Positions 7,351 through 13,667 of a DNA stretch of 22,252 nt are shown piece by piece (position 1 is the stretch's first letter; each line of letters opens with the position of its first letter). The notes under the pieces are model-generated. The model was not told where the DNA came from, searched no databases, and saw nothing but the letters and a program-made list of their open reading frames with translations. Location: NCBI GenBank assembly GCA_036794395.1, contig DAIRGS010000103.1, positions 1-22,252 on the forward strand, read 5' to 3'. Both the position numbers and the translations under genes were made by a program. Origin of the DNA: DASXMX01 sp036794395. GTDB taxonomy: Bacteria; Planctomycetota; Phycisphaerae; Tepidisphaerales; Tepidisphaeraceae.

Positions 7351-7893
7351 GATTCACCGCAGAGCCGCGGAGGAAAACAGCCACCCATGGATAAAAGGCG
7401 ATCTTGGCGCTCCGACTTTATGCTCAAAAACGAAAACATTTGAACCACGGACAACGTGGATGCCTTGGCGCGGCGTAGCCGTAACCGAAAAGAGATGCAA
7501 CCACGAAGGCGCGAAGACACGAAGTAAACAAAGCAACGGATTAACCACAGAGCCCACAGAGAACACAGAGGGCACAGAGAAAACCAATACAAGAGATTTC
7601 ACCGCAGATTGCGCAGATTTGCGCAGATGAAATGCAGGTCTTTGTCTTTATCTGCGAGCATCTGCGCAATCTGTGGTTAAGAATTCTTCTCCATGGTTTT
7701 CTCCGTGACGCATATAGAGGGCGATTGGACGCGGATGGGGGTAGATGACACTTGTTTACCCGTAAAATCCGCGCACGCTGCGAAGAATTGAACGGGTAGT
7801 AATACGGATATGATGGCAATTCCTTATCCGCGGAATCCGTGTTATCCGCGGTTCATTCTCTTCTCCGCGCTCTCCGCGCCTCTGCGGTGAATC
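7351..7893. repeat. Composite repeat block filling a gene-free stretch
   Basis: This covers nearly all of the gene-free stretch between nadK and thiG. The outer arms, GATTCACCGCAGAG (7351-7373) and CTCTGCGGTGAATC (7863-7893), invert on each other and match the element at 48-233. Inside are an ACGAAGGCGCGAAG stretch (7502-7523), CACAGAG units of about 9 bases (7545-7580), a clean hairpin with arms 7601-7628 and 7650-7677, and a CCGCGG...CCGCGG inverted pair near 7828-7852. I see no supported gene; the open frames here follow the repeat period. Confidence 0.8.
7534..7692. repeat. Right copy of the long inverted repeat flanking nadK
   Basis: Reverse-complement counterpart of 6184-6351. It contains its own hairpin (ACCGCAGATTGCGCAGAT at 7601 against ATCTGCGCAATCTGTGGT at 7660) and ends GAATTCTTCTCC at 7681-7692, mirroring the left copy's first bases. 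Confidence 0.85.
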
Positions 7894-7933
7894 CTGAATT
7901 GTCGAATGGTGATATCGATGTGCAATGAAACCC

Positions 7934-8758
7934 TTATTCCCCGGGAATGTAGCTGATCACACCCTCAAACGGGCTGCTCGCAGTTGCATATCGTTTCTTT
8001 GGAATTCGCCCCGCCTGATACGAAAGCCTTCCGCTCTCCAGCGCCAGCTTCATCGCCTCCGCCATTTTCACCGGGTCCTTCGCATGTGCGATTCCAGTGT
8101 TGAGCAGCACTCCATCGGCGCCCAGTTCCATCGCGATGCTGACATCGCTGGCGGTCCCGACGCCCGCATCCACGATCACCGGATAATGCGGATCGCCTTC
8201 TTTGAGCGTCTCAAGACACAATGAAATATTCAGCGGATTTAAAATGCCCTGTCCCGAGCCAATCGGCGAACCGGCCGGCATCACGCTGGCGGCCCCGGCT
8301 TCCTTCAATCGCCGGGCGGCGATCGGATCATCGCTTGTGTAGCACAACACCGTAAAGCCTTCCTTCACCAGCTCGCGCGTCGCTTCCAGCGTTCCCACCG
8401 GGTCAGGCAGAAGCGTCTTTTTATCCCCCAGCACTTCCAGCTTCACCCACCCGGCCCCGCGATTTCCCTGCTTCTCCAGCAGATCGCGCCCAAGCAGCGA
8501 AACCCGAATCGCGTCTTCGGCACTGAAGCAGCCGGCGGTATTCGGAAGAATCACATACTTATTCAGATCAAGGTAGTCCAACAGGCTCCGGCCTTCCTTG
8601 TCGACCAGTCGCTCGCGCCGCACCGCCACCGTCACAACATGACACCCGCTCGATTCCAGCGCGCGTTGCATGACCTCGTAACTGGCATACTTGCCCGTCC
8701 CGACAAAGAGCCGGTTGCGAACTTCAAAATCACGAATACGAAAAACGTCGAGTGCCAT
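7934..8758 (-). CDS. thiG: Thiazole synthase ThiG
   Basis: The 274-residue TIM-barrel product forms the thiazole phosphate of thiamine from deoxyxylulose 5-phosphate, dehydroglycine and sulfur carried by ThiS thiocarboxylate. Visible signatures are FVGTGKY (18-24), NTAGC (73-77), GWVKLEV (103-109) with Lys106 expected to form the Schiff base with the sugar, MPAGSPIGSGQG (160-171), VDAGVGTASD (196-205) and LLNTGIA (218-224). Length is typical. The ATG is at 8758, 20 bases after the thiS stop, so the two are co-transcribed. It is the last gene of a leftward unit Dabb-thiS-thiG. No other thiamine gene lies in the window. Confidence 0.97.
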   Translation of the reverse strand: MALDVFRIRDFEVRNRLFVGTGKYASYEVMQRALESSGCHVVTVAVRRERLVDKEGRSLLDYLDLNKYVILPNTAGCFSAEDAIRVSLLGRDLLEKQGNRGAGWVKLEVLGDKKTLLPDPVGTLEATRELVKEGFTVLCYTSDDPIAARRLKEAGAASVMPAGSPIGSGQGILNPLNISLCLETLKEGDPHYPVIVDAGVGTASDVSIAMELGADGVLLNTGIAHAKDPVKMAEAMKLALESGRLSYQAGRIPKKRYATASSPFEGVISYIPGE

Positions 8759-8778
8759 CGGTGTCCAGCCTGTTCTTC

Positions 8779-8976
8779 TTATCCGCCGCCCACAAACGTC
8801 ACGATCTCCAATTCATCGCCATGACTCAATGTCGCATCATACTGGCTGCTCCGTACCAGACGGCGATTTAATTCGATCGCCACCTTCTCCGGAACCAGTT
8901 TAAATCGCGCCACCAGCGCACGAACCGTCTCCCCCTCCGGAACCTCGCGCTCATCGCCATTCACTTTGACTGTCAT
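8779..8976 (-). CDS. thiS: Sulfur carrier protein ThiS
   Basis: The 65-residue ubiquitin-like protein ends in VGGG. The C-terminal Gly-Gly is the site that is adenylated and converted to a thiocarboxylate, which delivers sulfur to ThiG. The N-terminal strand (MTVKVNGDEREV), the EGETVRALVARF helix and the HGDELEIVTFVGGG end fit the family, and the length is usual. It sits directly upstream of thiG and 35 bases downstream of the Dabb gene. No TPP riboswitch core is visible upstream of it or of the Dabb gene. Confidence 0.96.
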   Translation of the reverse strand: MTVKVNGDEREVPEGETVRALVARFKLVPEKVAIELNRRLVRSSQYDATLSHGDELEIVTFVGGG

Positions 8977-9011
8977 CGTTTCGCAGGCAAATTGTAGGGT
9001 GCGCTTCTGAC

Positions 9012-9317
9012 TCAGTCCTGAGCATCATAAATCTGCACGCGTTTCCAATGCTCCTTGTGACGTGCGATGAATTCCAAATGCAGCGGATGCACCTGATACA
9101 CATCATGGGCCGGCAGATCATCCAGAATCACCGTCAGCCCGACATCGTAACTGGCATCAATGATCTCGCGTTTCGGCGTTGCCGCCGGCGAGCCCGCCCA
9201 CAAATGCTTCACGGTCGGAATTTTCCCCAGCAACTCCCGGCAACTCTGCGCGAGCCGCTCGCGCTCCCCGGCGGGCGAACCTTCTTTCAACCAAAAGTAT
9301 ACGGTGTGAACTTGCAT
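9012..9317 (-). CDS. Dabb (stress-responsive A/B barrel) family protein
   Basis: The 101-residue product matches the Dabb pattern. It begins MQVHTVYFWLKEGSP (His and Phe-Trp of the first strand), has a middle helix SCRELLGKIPTVKHLWAGSPA, a strand ASYDVGLTVILDD, and ends HDVYQVHPLHLEFIARHKEHW. These are small dimeric ferredoxin-like proteins with varied or unknown roles. The start is the ATG at 9317 with AAGGAG 10 bases upstream; a longer open frame to 9377 adds 20 residues that do not look like the family. It lies 35 bases upstream of thiS on the same strand and probably shares its promoter. A functional link to thiamine is not established. A short inverted repeat (CTCAG/CTGAG, 9011-9022) overlaps its stop. 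Confidence 0.85.
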   Translation of the reverse strand: MQVHTVYFWLKEGSPAGERERLAQSCRELLGKIPTVKHLWAGSPAATPKREIIDASYDVGLTVILDDLPAHDVYQVHPLHLEFIARHKEHWKRVQIYDAQD

Positions 9318-9465
9318 GCGCTTCAATCTCCTTGTGCAATCGATAGTACGGGAAGATTCCGTCCCGCTCAAAGTCAAAGACTTTGCAGGGAAGAAACTGG
9401 CCTTCCAAGGTCACTAATGGGCAAGGTAATCCGCGCGACCGCATCGCGATCACCCGAACCACGGA

Positions 9466-10875
9466 ATGAAAATGCCCAATCAATCGCCCGCCGTCCCACT
9501 ACATCGATTGCTTCTTATCGTAGTAACGGTTCTGGCGTTGGCATCTGCCGTCCATGCCGCCGACGCTCCAGCCGATCAGAACTGGCCCCAATGGCGCGGT
9601 CCCCTTGCAACCGGCGCTGCTTCCGCCGGAAGTCCTCCCACAACTTGGAGCGAGACCAGCAACGTTCGCTGGAAAATCCAAATCCCCGGCGAAGGCTCTT
9701 CCACCCCCATCATCTGGGGAGACAAAGTATTCGTCCAAGCCGCCATCCCCACCGGCAAAAAGCCGGACACCGCTTCGGCCTCCGCTGCACCAATCAACGC
9801 CGCCCCATTTCCCCAACAGCAGCAAGGCCGTCGCGGTGGCCGGGGTGGTGAATTTGGCGGTGCAAAACCAACCGAATCCTTCCAGTTCGTCCTCCTCTGC
9901 CTCGATCGCCTGACCGGCAAGACCCTCTGGCGCCAAATCGCCCGCGAAGTTGTCCCGCACGAGGGCCATCATCCCACAGAAGGCTTTTTCGCATCCCAAT
10001 CCCCCATCACCGATGGCCAGCATATTTTCGCCTACTTTGGCTCGGAAGGCCTCTATTGCTACGACATGGATGGCAAGCCCACTTGGAATCGCGACCTCGG
10101 CAAAATGCGAATTTTGCTGGGTTTCGGCGAAGGCTCTTCCGCCGCCCTGTATCACGATAAACTGATCATCAATTGGGACAACGAAGACGAATCCTTCATC
10201 ACCGCCCTCGACAAAAACACCGGCAAAACGCTTTGGAAAACGCCCCGCGACGAAAAAACAACCTGGGCAACGCCGCTCGTCGTCGAGCAGGCCGGCAAGG
10301 CGCAGGTCATCACCGCCGCCACTAAAAAAATCCGCGGCTACGATGTCGAAACCGGCGAGCTGATTTGGGAATCCAAAGGCCTCACCCGCAACGTCATCCC
10401 CAGCCCGGTCTATTCCGATGGCGTCGTGTACCTCACCAGCGGCTATCAGGGCAACGCGCTCCAGGCCATTCGCCTGGGTCGCACTGGCGACCTGTCCAAC
10501 ACGGATTCAATCCTGTGGACCTGGAACAAGAAGACCCCTTATGTGTCCTCACCCCTGCTCTACGATGGCCGAATTTACTTGTTTTCGGCAAACAGCGAGA
10601 TACTCTCCTGCTTCGACGCAAAATCTGGCAAGCCGGTGATAGATGGCCATCGCGTCGATGGACTCGTGGGCGTGTTTGCTTCTCCCGTCGCTGCGGGACA
10701 GCACGTCTATCTGACCGGGCGGAACGGAGCGACGGTGGTGATCAAGGCATCTGACCAGTTTGAGCCTATCGCTACCAATCAGCTTGACGACAAATTCGAC
10801 GCATCACCGGCCATCGCCGGAAACGAAATCTATCTCAGAGGCCGTCAGTCGCTTTACTGCATTGCCGAGAAATGA
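9466..10875 (+). CDS. Exported PQQ-type beta-propeller repeat protein
   Basis: The product has 469 residues. A signal peptide (about 1-31, ending AVHA before ADAP) exports it. The mature part begins NWPQWRGPLATGAAS, the characteristic opening of planctomycete PQQ-like propeller proteins, and contains repeated strands such as LDRLTGKTLWRQ (147-157), LDKNTGKTLWKT (248-259) and VETGELIWES, the W-type repeat motif of this fold. It may act as a binding scaffold or a quinoprotein-like enzyme; I see no evidence that PQQ is bound. Residues 113-133 are an unusual Gln/Arg/Gly-rich insert (QQQQGRRGGRGGEFGG). The second ATG (9472) is equally possible as start. It diverges from the Dabb gene with about 150 bases between and is followed 54 bases later by another exported protein. 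Confidence 0.9.
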   Translation: MKMPNQSPAVPLHRLLLIVVTVLALASAVHAADAPADQNWPQWRGPLATGAASAGSPPTTWSETSNVRWKIQIPGEGSSTPIIWGDKVFVQAAIPTGKKPDTASASAAPINAAPFPQQQQGRRGGRGGEFGGAKPTESFQFVLLCLDRLTGKTLWRQIAREVVPHEGHHPTEGFFASQSPITDGQHIFAYFGSEGLYCYDMDGKPTWNRDLGKMRILLGFGEGSSAALYHDKLIINWDNEDESFITALDKNTGKTLWKTPRDEKTTWATPLVVEQAGKAQVITAATKKIRGYDVETGELIWESKGLTRNVIPSPVYSDGVVYLTSGYQGNALQAIRLGRTGDLSNTDSILWTWNKKTPYVSSPLLYDGRIYLFSANSEILSCFDAKSGKPVIDGHRVDGLVGVFASPVAAGQHVYLTGRNGATVVIKASDQFEPIATNQLDDKFDASPAIAGNEIYLRGRQSLYCIAEK

Positions 10876-10879
10876 ATAC

Positions 10880-10899
10880 ATCAGACGCGATCGTCTGAT
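10880..10899. other. Intercistronic hairpin
   Basis: ATCAGACG and CGTCTGAT form a perfect 8-bp stem around the loop CGAT, starting 5 bases after the stop of the PQQ-propeller gene. No T run follows, so it is more likely an mRNA processing or stability structure than an intrinsic terminator. Confidence 0.55.
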
Positions 10900-10911
10900 T
10901 CAGAACTCATA

Positions 10912-10925
10912 TCCTTCGAAGGAGG
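10912..10925 (+). promoter_or_regulatory. Strong ribosome binding site within a palindrome
   Basis: GAAGGAGG just upstream of the ATG at 10930 is the clearest Shine-Dalgarno sequence in the window. Its first part belongs to the 12-base palindrome TCCTTCGAAGGA (10912-10923), so it could be partly paired. The stem would be only 4 bp, so any control would be weak. Confidence 0.6.
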
Positions 10926-10929
10926 ATTC

Positions 10930-11655
10930 ATGCTCAGGAAACTCGCATTCGGCGCAATGGTGTGCATGGGCGGCGTCGCCCTTGCCGCCCCGGACGCCAA
11001 GGACGATCTCACCGCCGCGGCCAAAAAGCTCGCGGACTCTTCCAACTACAGTTGGAAACAAACCACCGAAGGCGGCTTCGGCGGAAATCAGGAAGGCAAA
11101 ACCGAAAAAGGTGGCTTCACCAGCCTGAACATCACCTTCGGTGACAACTCGCTTCAGGTCATCAAGAAAGGCGAGAAAGCCGCCGTAAAGACCGAAGACG
11201 GCTGGAAAACCGCCGAAGAAATGGCCGCCGCCACGGATGGTCCCCCAATCGGCCGTTTCATCGGCCCGATGGTCGCACAGATGAAGGCCCCCGGCGCACA
11301 GGCCGAGGAATACGTCTCCAAGCTCAAGGAGATCAAGAAGGAAGATGATGCCTTCACCGCGGAAGTAAGCGGCGCCGAAGCCGCTGCGATGATGCCCCGC
11401 CGAGGCGGGCGTCGTGGTGGCGGCGCGGGTGGCGCTGGCGGAAACGCCCAGCCCCCGCAGATGCAAAACGCCAAGCTCGGCCTCAAGATGTGGGTCAAGG
11501 ATGGCGTGCTCACCAAGTATTCCTATCACATGACCGGCACCATTAACTTCAATGGTGAAGACCGAGATATCGATACCACCACCACCATCGAGTTTTCCGA
11601 TGTTGGCTCCACCAAGGTGGAGGTCCCCGACGACGCCAAGAAGAAACTCGAGTAA
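10930..11655 (+). CDS. Exported hypothetical protein with RGG-like insert
   Basis: The product has 241 residues. An N-terminal signal peptide (MLRKLAFGAMVCMGGVALAA) is probably cut before PDAK. The mature protein has a KLADSSNYSWKQTTEGG start, beta-rich segments (SLNITFGDN, GEKAAVKTEDGWKT), a helical EYVSKLKEIKKED stretch, and a C-terminal KMWVKDGVLTKYSYHMTGTI region ending in a beta strand and VEVPDDAKKKLE. Residues 156-171 are a Gly/Arg insert (MPRRGGRRGGGAGGAGG). The layout resembles planctomycete secreted proteins of unknown role, but I do not recognise a named family. It follows the PQQ-propeller gene on the same strand with a strong ribosome binding site, so the two may be expressed together. 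A long hairpin lies just downstream. Confidence 0.75.
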   Translation: MLRKLAFGAMVCMGGVALAAPDAKDDLTAAAKKLADSSNYSWKQTTEGGFGGNQEGKTEKGGFTSLNITFGDNSLQVIKKGEKAAVKTEDGWKTAEEMAAATDGPPIGRFIGPMVAQMKAPGAQAEEYVSKLKEIKKEDDAFTAEVSGAEAAAMMPRRGGRRGGGAGGAGGNAQPPQMQNAKLGLKMWVKDGVLTKYSYHMTGTINFNGEDRDIDTTTTIEFSDVGSTKVEVPDDAKKKLE

Positions 11656-11678
11656 TACCCTTACCGTCTTCTTCCTAC

Positions 11679-11742
11679 AGCCACTTGTGGCTTAGCGAAC
11701 CAAGCGCCTCTACGGTGCCAGTTCGCCAAGCCACAAGTGGCT
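11679..11742. terminator. Long hairpin between convergent genes (AGCCACTTGTGGCTT family)
   Basis: Arms at 11679-11700 and 11721-11742 match at 21 of 22 positions after reverse-complementing, with a 20-base loop. Each arm starts with the near-palindrome AGCCACTTGTGGCT, so the structure is likely strong. It lies between two convergent genes (stops at 11655 and 11777) and probably ends transcription on both strands, although there is no long T run. It may equally be a member of a dispersed repeat family. Confidence 0.7.
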
Positions 11743-11776
11743 TCTTCATGTCTCGATCGTTCGAGTAGCTGTCCGC

Positions 11777-13666
11777 TCATCGCGCATTGAGTTCACTGGG
11801 CAGACCTCCTCCCTCCTTAATCCGCTTTGCCAGATCGCCGGCTTTGCCAATCATATGAGCCTGCAAATCGGGCAGTTCCGCCCGATCGACCAGGTATACA
11901 TTTCGATCGGGCTGAGTCCTCCCGTAGTACTCGATAATCTCGGTATCCCGCGCTCCCAGATCATGCGCTCGAATAATCGACGCATCGTCCGGCCACGCCA
12001 CATCCACGTTGTAGACCGGCTCGTCATTGAAATTTCTTTCGGTGTCGCCGGCCTTCAGCTTCCAATACCGATACAACACCAGCGCCGGCTTTTGCACCTG
12101 AGTTGGCAGAACGTCGTAGTTGAAACTGATGGCCGCCCAGGAATCGTCGTCAAACTTATCCAAATGGAATTCCGGAAGCGACGTAACGGCCAGAGCAATT
12201 GCCGCGAGTGAAATCGCCGAAGAAATCGTCCTCCCCAACTTCGGCCAGGCGTCCGCCAATGCCACTCCGCCGCCCAGCACGGCAAGAATCACTCCCGGGG
12301 CGGCGGTGATGACATAGTGATCCAACACCTCGGGATACAGCATGTATCCGACGATAAACAGCCCCGAAGGCGCAACCAGCACCATCCGCCGGGCGTCGCG
12401 CAGCGCCCAGAGCAGTCCGACCGGCAAAAGCACGATCAGCACGCCGGCAGTGCGCGAACACGAACTCTTAGGCGCGCTGGGAAGGGTGAAGTTAAGCAGC
12501 GATTGGACGCGCTGGCGGAGGACCTGGCCCCACGAGGCCCGTGCATACTTCAGGCGCGTCGCCAGAATGAAGTCTTCTTCGTAACGCTGCTTTTGCAGGA
12601 GGGCCGACGTGGCTTTGAAATTCCCAGCCAGTTGCCCGCCATACGCCGAGGCCCCAGGCAGTTCCTGATCGTCGTAATACTGGATCGGCGTTTTGAGCCA
12701 TTTTCCGGTGATGCCCTTATCCTGCACCAGTTGGAGCGATAGAAACGGGCATGCCGTAAGAATGATTATCACAGGCGATTTGCCCCATGCGCGAAGCGGC
12801 TTCTTCCGCAGTTCCCACAACACCGCAAGTCCCAGCGGGATCCCGTATGCCAGCGCGTCTACGGGTCGCGTAATCGCCATCCACCCCAGTGCAACGCCCA
12901 AAGACGCCGCCCAACCCGCGCCATGTTCCTTCCGCCATTGCATCCACGACCACACCGCCCATAGCGCAAGCAATGTGAAAACCGTGTGCGACATCACCCA
13001 AAGCGAAAGCAGCCGAAACACCCACATAGAAACCAGCATCAACACCCCGGCAAGTCCCGCGACCGGATCGATCAATTCACTGATAACTCGAAACAGCAGC
13101 GCCGCCAGCAACCCCGACGCAACCAAAGGCATCACCGCGTATGGCAGGTGCAACCATACGCCAGGCACGAAGAACAGCGCCGCGCCCGGAAAATACATCG
13201 CCGCGTAAACGGGTTTTACGAATACGTAAAACGTTTCGAAAAAATCAGCACATGGATGAGATGCCATCCACAATTTTCCCCGCGCCAGCATCTGCGTCTG
13301 GATCATCGTCATCTGCTGATCGTGCCAGGTTGGGAACATGTCCCGTGCCTGCCGCGTTGCGGTCACGAAAAGATAAACCGTCACGACGATGAATACCCCG
13401 ACTGTGACGAGTCTTAATTCTCGTGCGCCCAGATGACGTACTCGATCAAGGATGGCATTGAGTCTTTTACCGACCCCTGGCAGCACGAAAAGCAGCGCGA
13501 TCAAACCCAGCCCCGCCAGATTGGCAAAGCCAATCTCATGTCCGCGCGTAAAAAACAAATATAGAACGGCCCCAAGTGCAAGGCCCGCGATTGCCGTCGC
13601 ACGACGCGGTAAGTCGAATGCGGGCTCGGCGTGCCGTGCGGGTGGCGGGCTGGTAGAATGGTCCAT
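11777..13666 (-). CDS. GT-C membrane glycosyltransferase-like protein with Asp-Gln in place of Asp-Glu
   Basis: The 629-residue product has about ten to twelve membrane segments, an N-terminal cytoplasmic tail and a soluble C-terminal part. Its first outer loop contains HDQQ (115-118), then MLARGKLWMASHP, FETFYVFVKPVYAAMYFPG and later GWMAITRPVDA. These are the motifs of polyprenol-phosphate-dependent GT-C transferases (ArnT/PMT-like), which attach sugars outside the membrane. The paralog at 16300-18261 has HDEYSY at the same place, so the Glu is replaced by Gln here. A C-terminal block (548-594) with PDDASIIRAHDLGARD and YYGRTQPDR is strongly conserved with the paralog. Start at ATG 13666, one base from the start of the divergent GT2 gene; an ATG four codons earlier (13678) is possible. 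It may have altered specificity or be inactive. Confidence 0.75.
   Translation of the reverse strand: MDHSTSPPPARHAEPAFDLPRRATAIAGLALGAVLYLFFTRGHEIGFANLAGLGLIALLFVLPGVGKRLNAILDRVRHLGARELRLVTVGVFIVVTVYLFVTATRQARDMFPTWHDQQMTMIQTQMLARGKLWMASHPCADFFETFYVFVKPVYAAMYFPGAALFFVPGVWLHLPYAVMPLVASGLLAALLFRVISELIDPVAGLAGVLMLVSMWVFRLLSLWVMSHTVFTLLALWAVWSWMQWRKEHGAGWAASLGVALGWMAITRPVDALAYGIPLGLAVLWELRKKPLRAWGKSPVIIILTACPFLSLQLVQDKGITGKWLKTPIQYYDDQELPGASAYGGQLAGNFKATSALLQKQRYEEDFILATRLKYARASWGQVLRQRVQSLLNFTLPSAPKSSCSRTAGVLIVLLPVGLLWALRDARRMVLVAPSGLFIVGYMLYPEVLDHYVITAAPGVILAVLGGGVALADAWPKLGRTISSAISLAAIALAVTSLPEFHLDKFDDDSWAAISFNYDVLPTQVQKPALVLYRYWKLKAGDTERNFNDEPVYNVDVAWPDDASIIRAHDLGARDTEIIEYYGRTQPDRNVYLVDRAELPDLQAHMIGKAGDLAKRIKEGGGLPSELNAR
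13654..13659 (+). promoter_or_regulatory. Possible -10 element for the divergent GT2 gene
   Basis: TAGAAT (5 of 6 to TATAAT) ends 8 bases before the GTG at 13668, so transcription could start at or next to the start codon, giving a leaderless mRNA. No good -35 is visible. Visual match only. Confidence 0.3.
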
Positions 13667-13667
13667 C

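Noticed and set aside
7351..7893. CRISPR-like array
   Set aside because: Units are short, imperfect, contiguous and inverted, with no equal-sized unique spacers and no cas genes nearby.
9318..9465. TPP riboswitch upstream of the Dabb-thiS-thiG unit
   Set aside because: I could not find the CTGAGA or ACCTGA cores on the minus strand.
13452..13667. N-terminal extension of the GT2 protein by 72 residues
   Set aside because: The extension is antisense to the start of the divergent GT-C gene and lacks any GT2 or membrane feature; the GTG at 13668 leaves a normal-length protein.
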